Positions 8,325-17,151 of a stretch of 64,000 nucleotides of DNA are shown piece by piece (the stretch's first letter is position 1; the number at the start of each line of letters is the position of its first letter). The notes beneath the pieces are model-generated. The model was given only the letters and a program-made list of their open reading frames with translations. It made no database searches and had not been told where the DNA came from. A program made the translations under genes and the position numbers. The stretch comes from Teichococcus coralli. Its GTDB lineage: Bacteria; Pseudomonadota; Alphaproteobacteria; Acetobacterales; Acetobacteraceae. The stretch is from positions 124,001 through 188,000 of the forward strand of contig NZ_SNVJ01000006.1 of assembly GCF_009829925.1 (NCBI RefSeq), given 5' to 3'.

Positions 8325-9380
8325 GTGGCTGACAGGGTTCTGCCACCTTTCGGCTTCGGCGTCCTCGGCATCAACCACGATCATGTGCATGATCTGATGC
8401 GGTGCATGGTGGAGGCGGGCGGCATTTGTCGCGGCTTCTACGCGGCGGAGGCCGATCTCGCCGCCACCTTCGCCGCCGTCCACCCCGAGGTGCCGCGGGT
8501 CGGCGAAGCGCGGCAGTTGCTGGAGGCGGAGGATGTGGCGCTGATCGTCAGCGCCGCCATCCCCGGCGACCGTGCCGCCATCGCCATCGCGGCGATGCGG
8601 CATGGCAAGGATGTGCTGGTCGACAAGCCCGGCGTTGTCTCCTTCGATGAGCTGCAGGCGGTGCGGCAGGTGCAGGCGGAGACCGGCCGGAGGCACGCCA
8701 TCTTCTTCTCGGAGCATCTGGCGCAGCGCGCGACGGTGCGCGCCGCCGAGCTGGTCGCGGCCGGGGCCATCGGCAAGGTGGTCAATCTGGTCGGCCTCGG
8801 TCCGCACCGGATCCGTGCCGCCGGCAGGCCGGATTGGTTCTTCCGGCCCGAGCGCAACGGCGGCATCCTCGTGGACATCGCCAGCCACCAGGCGGAGCAG
8901 TTCCTTTTCTTCGCCGATGCCGTGGAGGGTGAGGTGCTCTCCGCCACCGTGGGCAACCACGCCCTGCCCTCGCATCCCGGTTTCCACGACTTCGGGGACA
9001 TGCATCTGCGCGCCGGCGCGGTCACGGGCTATGCGCGGGTGGACTGGTACACGCCCGATGCCATGCCGGTCTGGGGTGACGGACGGCTGACCATTCTTGG
9101 CACCGAGGGCTCCATCGAGCTGCGCAAGTACTTCGATCCCGCCGGGCGGCCGGGCGGCGACCACCTCTTCCTGTTGAACCGGGAGGGCGTGCGCCACATC
9201 GACTGCCGGCAGGCCTCCTTGCCATTCGGTCCCCTTTTCGCCGCCGACATGCGCGACCGCACCGAGCGCGCCATGCCGCAGGCACGCAGCTTCGGCGCGA
9301 TGGAACTGGCGCTGACCGCACAGGCCCTGGCCGAAGGGCAGTCTCTGCCGCCCTGGGTGAAGGCGGCAGGGCGGCGCTGA
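8325..9380 (+). CDS. Gfo/Idh/MocA-family NAD(P)-dependent oxidoreductase
   Basis: This roughly 351-residue protein has a Rossmann N-terminus (FGFGVLGINHDHVHDLM), the conserved DKPG loop at the end of the nucleotide domain (KDVLVDKPGVVSFDEL), and a C-terminal alpha/beta substrate domain with DIASHQAEQFLFF, where the histidine is a plausible catalytic residue. The family oxidises or reduces sugar or inositol hydroxyls. Start is uncertain: GTG at 8325 has GGAG at 8311-8314; ATG at 8280 is an alternative. It converges on the PanE-like gene and has no same-strand partner. Confidence 0.85.
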   Translation: MADRVLPPFGFGVLGINHDHVHDLMRCMVEAGGICRGFYAAEADLAATFAAVHPEVPRVGEARQLLEAEDVALIVSAAIPGDRAAIAIAAMRHGKDVLVDKPGVVSFDELQAVRQVQAETGRRHAIFFSEHLAQRATVRAAELVAAGAIGKVVNLVGLGPHRIRAAGRPDWFFRPERNGGILVDIASHQAEQFLFFADAVEGEVLSATVGNHALPSHPGFHDFGDMHLRAGAVTGYARVDWYTPDAMPVWGDGRLTILGTEGSIELRKYFDPAGRPGGDHLFLLNREGVRHIDCRQASLPFGPLFAADMRDRTERAMPQARSFGAMELALTAQALAEGQSLPPWVKAAGRR

Positions 9381-9445
9381 AGCGTTGCCGCGGCGCCATT
9401 ATCGGCTGCGGCACAGGCCGCGCGTGCCGGTCAGGCCAACAGGCA

Positions 9446-10471
9446 TCACGCCGCCTGCCGGACCGTGGCGCTGAGTGCGTCGGCGCTTTCCGGGCCGATG
9501 GCGCGTGCGCCGGCCTCCACCTCGCCAATCAGTTCCACCAGCCGGTCGGCGATCGGCGTTCGGAGGCCGTGCCGGCGGGCCGCGGCGCGCACCGGGGCGA
9601 GCTGCGCCGCCACGTCGGTCTGCCGCTTGCGCACCGCGAGGTCGCGCCAGATGCCACTGTGCGACTTGGCCGAAGCCCGGTTGAAAGCCTCCATCCGCTG
9701 CATCGAGGCGGCAATGGCGGCCGCGTCGCCCCGCGCGAAGCCTTCAGGGTCGAAGCCGCTGAAGCCGAACACCTTGACCTGCTCCGCCGCCGCCACCGCC
9801 AGGATCTCCCGCACCAGCGCGACGATCAGCCCATGCCGCGCGGGGTTGGCGATGAAGTCGGCGATGGACTGGTTGTCCAGCGCCGAGGCTTTCAGGATGG
9901 CGCCGTAACCTGCCTTGCCCCAGAGATAGCCGAAGATGTTGTCCGTCAGCACCGCCTCGGGCTCGAACACCTTGAGCTGCTCGTGCAGGGCGAGGACGCG
10001 CGGCGTGCGCGCCCCGTCCAGCTCGCCCACCACCACGGCGCTGCGGTTGCCGAACAGGATGCGGCCGGGCTCCAGGTAGTCGGCGCCGAAGTTGACAAAG
10101 GCGCCGACGGTGCGCGGCCGCCCGACGATGTCGGCGATGACCAGCTCGTTCAGCCCGTTCTGGCAGGAGACGACCATGCCGTCCTCGGCCAGGAAGGGCG
10201 CGAGCGCCCGCGTCGCCGCCTCGGTGTGGTGCGCCTTGACCGCCAGCAGGATGCGTTTGTGCTTGCCGCTCATCCGCTCCGGCGTGACCGCGTCGCCGCC
10301 GGTGGTGAAGCTGTCCACCGGCCCCTCGATCGCCAGGCGGCCCGCCTTGATGGCTTCCACATGCTCGGGAACGATGTCCACGAACAGCACCTCATGCCCT
10401 GCCCGCGCCAGGTAGGCGCCGATCGTGCCGCCGATCGCCCCTGCGCCCCAGATCACCACCGGTTCCGCCAT
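9446..10471 (-). CDS. 2-dehydropantoate 2-reductase (PanE/ApbA) family protein
   Basis: A 341-residue protein with the N-terminal dinucleotide-binding signature VIWGAGAIGGTIGAYLARAG and the ApbA C-terminal helical domain (GYLWGKAGYGAILKASAL with the conserved lysine, and SMQRMEAFNRASAKSHSGIWRDL). The family reduces 2-keto acids such as ketopantoate with NADPH. Its setting beside a GntR regulator and an SDR suggests a catabolic paralogue and not the pantothenate enzyme. The ATG at 10469-10471 gives the natural Rossmann N-terminus; an ATG 18 nt upstream is possible. Confidence 0.85.
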   Translation of the reverse strand: MAEPVVIWGAGAIGGTIGAYLARAGHEVLFVDIVPEHVEAIKAGRLAIEGPVDSFTTGGDAVTPERMSGKHKRILLAVKAHHTEAATRALAPFLAEDGMVVSCQNGLNELVIADIVGRPRTVGAFVNFGADYLEPGRILFGNRSAVVVGELDGARTPRVLALHEQLKVFEPEAVLTDNIFGYLWGKAGYGAILKASALDNQSIADFIANPARHGLIVALVREILAVAAAEQVKVFGFSGFDPEGFARGDAAAIAASMQRMEAFNRASAKSHSGIWRDLAVRKRQTDVAAQLAPVRAAARRHGLRTPIADRLVELIGEVEAGARAIGPESADALSATVRQAA

Positions 10472-10532
10472 GCCCTGCCCTTTCGTCATGCCCGTTGATC
10501 GAGTCCAGGATTGGCAGACTTGACGCACCCCA

Positions 10533-10554
10533 ATTGTCTGTCAATCATGTTGAC
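10533..10554. promoter_or_regulatory. Overlapping inverted repeats, candidate GntR operator
   Basis: The 115-nt divergent gap between the PanE-like gene and the GntR gene holds GTCAATCATGTTGAC (10540-10554), a perfect 5-bp inverted repeat around five nucleotides, and an overlapping ATTG-N5-CAAT repeat (10533-10545). This local A/T-rich palindrome is well placed for autoregulation by the adjacent FCD-type GntR protein and control of both divergent units. Confidence 0.5.
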
Positions 10555-10586
10555 GAAGCGTGATGATTTCTGCCAGGCTCAGGCTG

Positions 10587-11309
10587 ATGAACGACGCCGC
10601 GCCGACACCTTTGACCGCGCGACGGGTGGCCGAGGACATTCTGCGCAATGCCATCCTCGTGGGCGAGCTCAAGCCGGGCCAGCGACTGACCGAGCGCAGC
10701 CTCTGCGAGCTTGCGGGGGTGGGCCGCACCACCGTGCGGGAAGCCGTGCGGCAGCTCGAATCCGAAGGGCTCATCAGCACCGTTCCGCATCGCGGCCCCG
10801 TGGTGGCCGTGCTTTCCGAGGGCGAGGCACGTGACCTCTATGAGTTGCGTGCCATGCTGGAGGGGCAAGCGGGGCGGCTCTGCGTGCTGCGGGGCGATGC
10901 GCGCCATGCGGCGGCGCTGCATGCGGCGGTGGACCAGATGGAGCACGCGCGGCAAGCCGGCAGCATGCTCGGCATCCTGGAAGCGAATGGCGCCTTCTAT
11001 GCGGCGCTGAACGCCGGCGCGCGCAACGAGGCGTTGCGGCAGGCGATGCTTGGCGTCCAGAACCGGCTCGCCTTCTTTCGCTTCACCTCCACCCGCTGGC
11101 CTGGGCGCGCCGAGCGCAGCGTGGCTGAACTGCGCGCCATCGCGGCCGCCGTGGTGGCGCGCGACGCAGCCGCGGCCGAGGCCGCCTGCATCCGGCACAT
11201 CGAGGCCTCGGCCGAGTTGGCCCTGCTGGTCCTGGCCGAGCGCGCCAGAGGCGCCGCCATGGTCCGGGGTGGCCGCCGCAACGCCATGGAAAGAGGATTG
11301 ATCCCGTGA
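10587..11309 (+). CDS. GntR-family (FCD-type) transcriptional regulator
   Basis: A 240-residue regulator with an N-terminal winged helix (LRNAILVGELKPGQRLTERS, then GVGRTTVREAVRQLESEGL) and a C-terminal all-helical FCD effector domain starting near residue 85 (LYELRAMLEGQAGRLCV). I prefer the ATG at 10587 over one nine codons upstream because alignment to the family begins there. Its stop overlaps the start of the next gene (GTGA, 4 nt), so regulator, SDR and Bug receptor form an operon. It probably binds the palindromes at 10533-10554 and senses a carboxylic acid, as FCD proteins do. Confidence 0.92.
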   Translation: MNDAAPTPLTARRVAEDILRNAILVGELKPGQRLTERSLCELAGVGRTTVREAVRQLESEGLISTVPHRGPVVAVLSEGEARDLYELRAMLEGQAGRLCVLRGDARHAAALHAAVDQMEHARQAGSMLGILEANGAFYAALNAGARNEALRQAMLGVQNRLAFFRFTSTRWPGRAERSVAELRAIAAAVVARDAAAAEAACIRHIEASAELALLVLAERARGAAMVRGGRRNAMERGLIP

Positions 11310-12064
11310 GCCTCGACTTCACCGGCACCACCGTCGCCATCACCGGCGCCGCCACCGGCTTCGGCCGGGCCACCGCGCAGCGCTTTGCGCGGCACGGCGC
11401 CCGCGTCTTCGCCACCGACCTTGACTCCAAGGGCCTGGCGGAGACCGCGAGCCTTCCCGGCATCGCCCAGCATGTGATGGACCTGACGGACCGCGCCGCC
11501 ATCGCCGCATGGATCGCCGGCATCGAGCAGGAGACCGGCGGGCCGGTCGGGGTGCTGGTGAACAATGCCGGCGGCGTGCTCGGCCGCAAGCACCACCCCA
11601 TCGAGGAAACCCCGTTCGAGGACTGGGACGCCATCCTGCGCGTCAACCTCGACGCCGCCTTCGCCGCCACCCGCGCCGCGGCGCCGGGGATGAAGCGCGC
11701 CGGGCGCGGGCGGATCGTCAACATCAGTTCCGGCGCCGGGCTGAAGCCCTCGCGCACCGGCATCCCCGCCTATACCAGCGCCAAGCACGCGGTGATCGGG
11801 CTGACACGCCAGATGGCGCAGGAGTTGGGCCCGCACGGCGTCACCGTCAACGCCATCGCGCCCGGCCTCTTTCCCGTTTCGCCCGGCACCACCGCGCAAT
11901 GGGACAGCTACGGCCCGGACGGCCAGAAGCGCGTGATCGAGGGGATCGCCCTGCGCCGCATGGGCACCGCCGACGACATCGCCAAGGCGGTGATGTTCTT
12001 CGCCTCCGACCTCGCCGACTTCGTCACGGGCCAGGTGCTGCCGGTGAATGGCGGCTCCTCCTGA
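11306..12064 (+). CDS. Short-chain dehydrogenase/reductase (SDR)
   Basis: A 252-residue classical SDR starting at GTG 11306. It shows the cofactor motif TGAATGFG near residue 14, the NNAGG strand near residue 85, catalytic serine in ISSGAG and the YTSAK motif (Tyr and Lys of the catalytic triad), and a C-terminal FVTGQVLPVNGG. An acidic residue after strand 2 (FATDLD) points to NAD preference. It oxidises or reduces an alcohol/ketone; the substrate is probably imported by the downstream Bug receptor. Translationally coupled to the GntR gene. Confidence 0.93.
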   Translation: MSLDFTGTTVAITGAATGFGRATAQRFARHGARVFATDLDSKGLAETASLPGIAQHVMDLTDRAAIAAWIAGIEQETGGPVGVLVNNAGGVLGRKHHPIEETPFEDWDAILRVNLDAAFAATRAAAPGMKRAGRGRIVNISSGAGLKPSRTGIPAYTSAKHAVIGLTRQMAQELGPHGVTVNAIAPGLFPVSPGTTAQWDSYGPDGQKRVIEGIALRRMGTADDIAKAVMFFASDLADFVTGQVLPVNGGSS

Positions 12065-12111
12065 TCCGCCTGCTCAGAGCCACTGAACCACCAGTCCGGG
12101 AGACAGATTCC

Positions 12112-13134
12112 ATGAGCAAGACCCCTCTGGCCGTCGCAGGCCGGCGCCGCCTCCTCGGCCTCGCCGCCGGCGGGCTGGCGCTGGCCACCCCGAGCCTGAT
12201 CCTGCCGCGCGGCGCGCGGGCGCAGGCGAAATGGCCCGACCGCCCGGTGCGGGTGATCGTGCCCTTCGCCACCGGCGGCGGCACCGACGTCACGATGCGC
12301 CTGCTCGGCCCCAAGCTCGGCGAGGTGCTGGGCCAGACGGTGGTGATCGAGAACAAGCCGGGCGCCGGCAGCACGGTGGGCACGGACTACGTCGCGAAAT
12401 CGGCACCGGACGGCTACACCTTCGTGCTGGCCACCCTCTCCTCCACCGGCATCGCCAAGGGGCTCTACCCGAACCTGCCCTATGATCCCGTGCAGGACCT
12501 GACGGCGATCGCTCCCACGGTGTTCATCCCGATCAGCTTCGCCATCACGCAGCGCGGCTGGGACGTGAAGACCTACGAGCAGTTTGTCGCCGCGCTGAAG
12601 GCCAAGCCGAACGGCTATTCCTATGGCAGCAGCGGCTCCGGCTCGACCGGCCACATCGCCAGCGCCAACTTCCTGCGCCAGATCGGCGCCAAGGCGGAGC
12701 ATATCCCCTATCGCGGCGCCGGGCAGAGCTTCAACGCGCTGATCGCGGGCGAGACGCAGTTCACCCACGACATCCCCTCCCTGCTGAAGCCCCATCACGA
12801 GGCCGGCACGGCGAAGGTGCTGTTCGTCAATGGCACCGAGCGCTCGCCACTGCTGCCGGATGTGCCCGCGCAGAGCGAGCTCGGCATCCCCGACTACAAG
12901 TCCTATTCCTGGTACGGCATCTTCGGCCCGGCGGGCCTGCCGCCCGAGATCACCGCGAAGATGGCAGCGGCGATCGACACCACGCTCGGGGATCCGGAGA
13001 TCGACGCGAAGCTGAAGGCGCTCGGCACGCCGACGATGCGCGGCTGGACGCCGGAGCGCTTCGCCCAGTACGTGAAGCAGGAGATCGACACCTGGGTGCC
13101 GCTGGTGCACGCCTCCGGCGCGAGCGCCGGCTGA
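12112..13134 (+). CDS. TTT-family (Bug) solute-binding receptor
   Basis: A 340-residue exported receptor; ATG 12112 is preceded by GGGAGA at about 12098. The signal peptide contains a GRRRLLGLAAGG stretch, Tat-like, ending near ARAQA. Bug signatures: VIVPFATGGGTDVTMRLL, GQTVVIENKPGAGS, SAPDGYTFVLAT, HIPYRGAGQSFNALIAG. It is the last gene of the GntR-SDR-Bug operon and likely delivers the SDR pathway substrate to an unseen TctAB pair. Confidence 0.93.
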   Translation: MSKTPLAVAGRRRLLGLAAGGLALATPSLILPRGARAQAKWPDRPVRVIVPFATGGGTDVTMRLLGPKLGEVLGQTVVIENKPGAGSTVGTDYVAKSAPDGYTFVLATLSSTGIAKGLYPNLPYDPVQDLTAIAPTVFIPISFAITQRGWDVKTYEQFVAALKAKPNGYSYGSSGSGSTGHIASANFLRQIGAKAEHIPYRGAGQSFNALIAGETQFTHDIPSLLKPHHEAGTAKVLFVNGTERSPLLPDVPAQSELGIPDYKSYSWYGIFGPAGLPPEITAKMAAAIDTTLGDPEIDAKLKALGTPTMRGWTPERFAQYVKQEIDTWVPLVHASGASAG

Positions 13135-13178
13135 GGCAGCAGGCCGACCGGCCGGCGGCTCGGGCCTGCCCGCGCCGC

Positions 13179-13191
13179 CGCCCTTCGGGCG
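13179..13191. terminator. Hairpin with TTCG loop between convergent genes
   Basis: CGCCCTTCGGGCG forms a perfect stem closed by a C(TTCG)G tetraloop in the gap between the Bug gene and the convergent CitE-like gene. Flanking GC-rich arms can extend pairing. There is no clear T-run, so it may be a transcription barrier for either direction but not a textbook intrinsic terminator. Confidence 0.35.
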
Positions 13192-13255
13192 CGCAGGATG
13201 CGCGGCGCGCGGGCGAAAGCGGAAAGGCCAGGTTCGCCGACGCCGCCGGAGGGGT

Positions 13256-14158
13256 TTATGCTGCGGGCGGCGCGGCCTCGCCCGAAAGGGCCAGGATTTC
13301 AGCGGCGCGGCGCACCACCGGCGGGTCCACCATGCGGCCGTCGATCTGGAAGGCGCCGCGCCCGCTGGCCCGCGCCTCCGCATCGCCGGCCATGACGCGG
13401 CGCGCCCAGGCGACCTCGGCCGCGTCGGGGGCGAAGACCTCGTTCATGATGGCCACCTGCGTGGGATGCACCGCCAGCGCTCCCCGGAAGCCCAGGCGAC
13501 GCGCCTCCCCGATGGTGGCGCGGAAGGCCGCCAAGTCGTCGAATTCGCCGATGCTGCCGACGAAGCCCATGGGCAGCAGCCCGGCCGCGCGCGCAGCCGC
13601 CAGCACGGCAAGATTGGGGCCCAGCAGCGAGGCCGGCCCGGGCACCGCGCCCAGGGCGGCGCAGAAATCCTCCGGGCCAAGCATCATCGCCACCGTGCGC
13701 GGGTCGGCCCCCGCGATGGCGGGGAGCGCGAAAAGCGCGGCAGGCGTCTCGATCTGCAGCAGCAGCCGCACCGTGCCAGGCGCAAGGCCACGCTCCAGCT
13801 CCAGCTCGGCCACGGCGGCCGAAACCTCGCGGACGAAGCCGCCATCCTCCACCTTCGGCAGCACCAGCCCCGCGAGGCCCGGCACCACGGCCGCCTCAAG
13901 GTCGGCGGCCAGCGCGCGCAATCCGCGATTCACCCGCACCAGAACAGCGGTGCCGTTGCTGCCGATCCCGGCGACGGCCTGCGCCAGCCCTGCGCGGGCG
14001 GCGGGCTTCTGCTCGGCGGGCACGGCATCCTCAAGGTCCAGGATGATGCCGTCGGCGCCGCGTTCATGCGCACGGGCGATGAAGCGCTCCACATGCGCGG
14101 GCACGAAGAGCAGGGATCGCCAGCGTGGCAGCGGCGCGGGATGATGGGTTGCGGACAT
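13256..14158 (-). CDS. CitE-like HpcH/HpaI aldolase/citrate lyase family protein
   Basis: A 300-residue TIM-barrel lyase with the landmarks RSLLFVPAHVERFIARA, the DLEDAVP metal-site motif near residue 43, VRVNRG, LVLPKVED, LQIETPAALF with the glutamate ligand, and MMLGPEDFCAALG. Such proteins cleave or condense CoA thioesters (citryl-CoA, malyl-CoA type), with Mg bound by Glu and Asp. I start at the ATG complement 14156-14158 with GGGAGAAG upstream. It is monocistronic, divergent from an MFS gene; the acyl substrate cannot be assigned. Confidence 0.88.
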   Translation of the reverse strand: MSATHHPAPLPRWRSLLFVPAHVERFIARAHERGADGIILDLEDAVPAEQKPAARAGLAQAVAGIGSNGTAVLVRVNRGLRALAADLEAAVVPGLAGLVLPKVEDGGFVREVSAAVAELELERGLAPGTVRLLLQIETPAALFALPAIAGADPRTVAMMLGPEDFCAALGAVPGPASLLGPNLAVLAAARAAGLLPMGFVGSIGEFDDLAAFRATIGEARRLGFRGALAVHPTQVAIMNEVFAPDAAEVAWARRVMAGDAEARASGRGAFQIDGRMVDPPVVRRAAEILALSGEAAPPAA

Positions 14159-14315
14159 GCCGGACTGCTTCTCCCCTGGTGGTGGGCGTTGGAGCCCGCC
14201 CACAGGATAGCCTTGCAGGGCCGGCTTCGCCTAATCGTGGCCGGCATCCGCCGGCCACGTCATTGTCGCGCCGCAGCACTTGCCGCGCGATCCGGGGCAC
14301 GGGAAGCTGCCGTTC

Positions 14316-15617
14316 ATGCAGAGCGCACCGCCGAAGCCAGGCGCCTCCCCCGAGACGGCTGCCCTCGCTCCTCCGGGTGCGGCCGCAAGCCCGGCCCGGG
14401 CGCAGCCCGTGTGCGCGCGGCAGCCGGGCTGGCAGGCTGCGCTCGGTGTCACGCTGGCCATGCAGACCGCCGCCGCCGCGCTGGGCCAGACCCTGCCGGT
14501 GGTCGCTCCGGTCATGACCGATGCCGTCGGCCTCTCGCCCGAAAGCATCGGCTACCTCGCCGGGCTGGGTTCGCTCGGCACCGCCCTGTTCCTCGCCTGT
14601 GGCGCGCCGGTGCTGGCGCGGCTGGGGCCGGTACGGACGCTGCAAGCCGGCCTGCTGCTGGCCGCCGGCTCGATCGGCCTGGCAGCCCTGGGCTGGCCCC
14701 CGGTCCTGCTGTTCGCCTCGCTCCTGCTCGGCATCGGCTACGGCCCGACACCGCCGGCCGGCAGCCGCATCCTTGCCGCCACCGCGCCGCCGCAGCACCG
14801 CACGTTGATCTTCTCGGTCAAGCAGGCGGGAGCGCCGCTGGGGGCCGCGCTGGCGGGCCTCGCTGGGCCGGTGGTTGCCCTGCGCCTCGGCTGGGAGGCG
14901 GTGTGCATCCTCGGGCTGCTGGCCGGCCTCGCCGTCGCGACGGCCGTGCAGCCCTGGCGCGCCGCGCTGGACACCGAGCGCGACCCGCGCCGCGCGGTTG
15001 GCCCTGGCGCGCTGTTTGGCCGGAGCAACCTCGCCGCCCCTTTCGCCGCATTGCGGCTGCATCCGCTGCTGATGCCGCTGGCCCTGCTCAGCGGCGCCTT
15101 CGCCTGCCTGCAAGGCTCGCTCTTCGCCTTCGTGGTCACCTGGCTGGTGGGCAAGCACGGGCTGCCGCTGCCGGAGGCCGGCATGATCTTCGCGGTCATG
15201 CAGGGGGCCGGCGTCACCGCACGGCTGGTGCTCGGCTGGGTGGCCGACCGCAGCGGGCGGCCGAGCCTTGTCCTCGCGGTGCAGGCCTTCGCGGGCGCCG
15301 GCCTGGCGGCGCTCTTCGCCCTGGCGCCGGTCGGCACGCCGGCGCCGCTGCTCGGGCTGCTCGCCGCCGGCACCGGCTTCGTCGCGGCGAGCTGGAACGG
15401 GATCTCGCTGGCCGAGGTGGCCCGGGTGGCGCCCGCGGCGCGGATCAGCGACGCCACCTCGGGCGTCACGCTGATCGTCTTCTTCTGCTACTTCGTGGCG
15501 CCGATCAGCTTCGCGGCAGGCGCCGCCGCCTGGGGCTGGACCCTGCCGCTGCTGCTGATCGCGGCCTTGCCGGCCGCGGCAGGCCTCTGCGTGGTGCCGC
15601 GCCTGCTGCGCGGCTGA
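14316..15617 (+). CDS. MFS transporter
   Basis: A 433-residue protein with twelve predicted hydrophobic spans and a roughly 40-residue Pro/Ala-rich N-terminal tail. Family hints are the GYGPTPPAGSRILAATAP segment after span 4 and the loop GWVADRSGRPSLV between spans 8 and 9, the MFS repeat signature. ATG 14316 follows GGAAG at 14302-14306. It resembles MFS carriers for organic acids or cyanate-type anions, but no substrate can be asserted. It converges on the M20 peptidase gene with a 19-nt gap. Confidence 0.85.
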   Translation: MQSAPPKPGASPETAALAPPGAAASPARAQPVCARQPGWQAALGVTLAMQTAAAALGQTLPVVAPVMTDAVGLSPESIGYLAGLGSLGTALFLACGAPVLARLGPVRTLQAGLLLAAGSIGLAALGWPPVLLFASLLLGIGYGPTPPAGSRILAATAPPQHRTLIFSVKQAGAPLGAALAGLAGPVVALRLGWEAVCILGLLAGLAVATAVQPWRAALDTERDPRRAVGPGALFGRSNLAAPFAALRLHPLLMPLALLSGAFACLQGSLFAFVVTWLVGKHGLPLPEAGMIFAVMQGAGVTARLVLGWVADRSGRPSLVLAVQAFAGAGLAALFALAPVGTPAPLLGLLAAGTGFVAASWNGISLAEVARVAPAARISDATSGVTLIVFFCYFVAPISFAAGAAAWGWTLPLLLIAALPAAAGLCVVPRLLRG

Positions 15618-15636
15618 CGGGGCGCCCGCGCGCCGC

Positions 15637-17052
15637 TCACCCCTTCGGCGGCACCTTGCCCTCGCCGATGTCCCACCAGATGCCGGCCATGATCCGCAAC
15701 CCATCCCGCAGCAGCGGCGCCAGCGCGTGCTCGTCCGGCCCGTGCTGGTTGCAGCCGGCATAGGAGTTCGGGATCCAGATCACCGGCGTGCCCAGCTCGT
15801 CCACGAAGATCTCCGAGGGGTTGGAACCGGAGGAGTTGGGCAGGATGTTCGGCGCCCGGCCATAGGTGCGCTCCACCGAGGCGGCGACAGCCTGCACCCA
15901 GGGGTGCTCCGGATCGGTGCGGGAGGCGCTGAACACGTCCTCCTCCATGGCCGGCACGATCCCGATCGCCGCGAAGCCCCGCTCATCCAGGTGGCGGCGC
16001 AGCGCGGGGATGATGTCGGCGCCCTTCACGTCGGCGGTGTGGCGCACCTGCAGCCGCGCGCGCGCCTCGGGCTGCACGGCATTGGTCGGGTTGTCGGGAT
16101 GGCCGGTGATCGCGGCCAGCACGATCACGCTGGTCCAGGCGAAGACCTTCTCGGCCTTGGAAAGGCCCGGCTCGCCCCAGTCCGGGTCCGGCTCGGGCGT
16201 GCCGGGAATGCGCGGGAACTGCAGCGCCTGGCAGGCACGACGCACTGAATCCGGCACCTGCTTCGGCAGCCAGCCCTCCACCTGGATGCGACCGCGCCGG
16301 TCCACGATGCTGGAGAGCGCCTGCGCCAGGATGAAGCCGGGATCGGCCAGCACGCCGCCCCAGTGGCCGGAGTGGTGCGCGTGCTCGCGCAGCCGCAGCG
16401 CCAGGTCGAAGGCGACGATGCCGCGCGCGCCGAGCTTCAGGTCCGGCACGGTCTGCGTCTCGCGCGGGCCGTCGAGGCCGATGAAGACGTCGGCGGCAAG
16501 CTTCTCGCGGTCGCGGACCATCATGTCGCGCAGGCCGGGCGAGCCCACCTCCTCGCCGGTCTCGACGAAGACCTTGGCATTGAAGCCGAGCCGCCCGCGC
16601 TCGTCGATCACCGAACGCAGCGCCTGGATGGCGATCAGGTGCTGGCCCTTGTTGTCCACCGTGCCGCGGCCGTACCAGCGGTCGCCTTCCACCGTCACCG
16701 CCCATGGGTCGAAGTTGTCGCGCCAGCGCCCGGCGAGGCCACGCACCACGTCGCCGTGGCCGTAGACCAGCACGGTCGGCAGGGCGGGATCCTCGACGCG
16801 GGTGGCCAGCATGGCCGGACCACGCCCGGGGCGTGTGCCTTCCAGCACGGTGATGTCGAAGCCGAGGTCGGCGAACTCCGGCGGCAGCGCCTCGGTGCAA
16901 TAGCGCCGCAACGCCGGCTCCGAATCCGGCATCTGGCTCTCGGTCGGAACCGCGACCAGCCGGCGCAGCGATTCGAGATAGCGCCCGCCATCAAAGAAGC
17001 CTTGCGCGCGCGCGATCGCGCCGTCCCGTGTTCCTGCCCCTGTTCCCGACAT
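15637..17052 (-). CDS. M20-family metallopeptidase (ArgE/DapE-like)
   Basis: A 471-residue cytosolic zinc hydrolase. Metal-site motifs: YGHGDVV (first His and Asp), RGTVDNKGQ (bridging Asp), and ETGEEVGSPG (catalytic and ligand glutamates), with a C-terminal NQHGPDEH histidine. The lid-type dimerisation domain lies between about residues 210 and 330. Such enzymes split dipeptides or remove N-acyl groups. It is divergent, across 99 nt, from a complete peptide-type ABC importer, so it likely processes the imported peptide or acylated amino acid. Start is the ATG complement at 17050-17052. Confidence 0.9.
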   Translation of the reverse strand: MSGTGAGTRDGAIARAQGFFDGGRYLESLRRLVAVPTESQMPDSEPALRRYCTEALPPEFADLGFDITVLEGTRPGRGPAMLATRVEDPALPTVLVYGHGDVVRGLAGRWRDNFDPWAVTVEGDRWYGRGTVDNKGQHLIAIQALRSVIDERGRLGFNAKVFVETGEEVGSPGLRDMMVRDREKLAADVFIGLDGPRETQTVPDLKLGARGIVAFDLALRLREHAHHSGHWGGVLADPGFILAQALSSIVDRRGRIQVEGWLPKQVPDSVRRACQALQFPRIPGTPEPDPDWGEPGLSKAEKVFAWTSVIVLAAITGHPDNPTNAVQPEARARLQVRHTADVKGADIIPALRRHLDERGFAAIGIVPAMEEDVFSASRTDPEHPWVQAVAASVERTYGRAPNILPNSSGSNPSEIFVDELGTPVIWIPNSYAGCNQHGPDEHALAPLLRDGLRIMAGIWWDIGEGKVPPKG

Positions 17053-17151
17053 GTCTTTCCGCCGTTTTCCTGCAGATCGAAGGTTGCGCCGAAGAAAGGT
17101 TGCATCCAAGCTGACGCGAGGGGAAGGCCTGAACGGTCGGGAGTTTTGCAG

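Noticed and set aside
7541..8374. Minus-strand open frame of 277 codons in the 7.5-8.3 kb gap
   Set aside because: Trp/Arg/Ala/Gly-rich, no signal peptide or domain, no ribosome site; not considered a gene.
9386..9413. TGCCGC...GCGGCA stem between the convergent oxidoreductase and PanE-like genes
   Set aside because: Only 6 bp with a 16-nt loop and no T-run; too weak to call a terminator.
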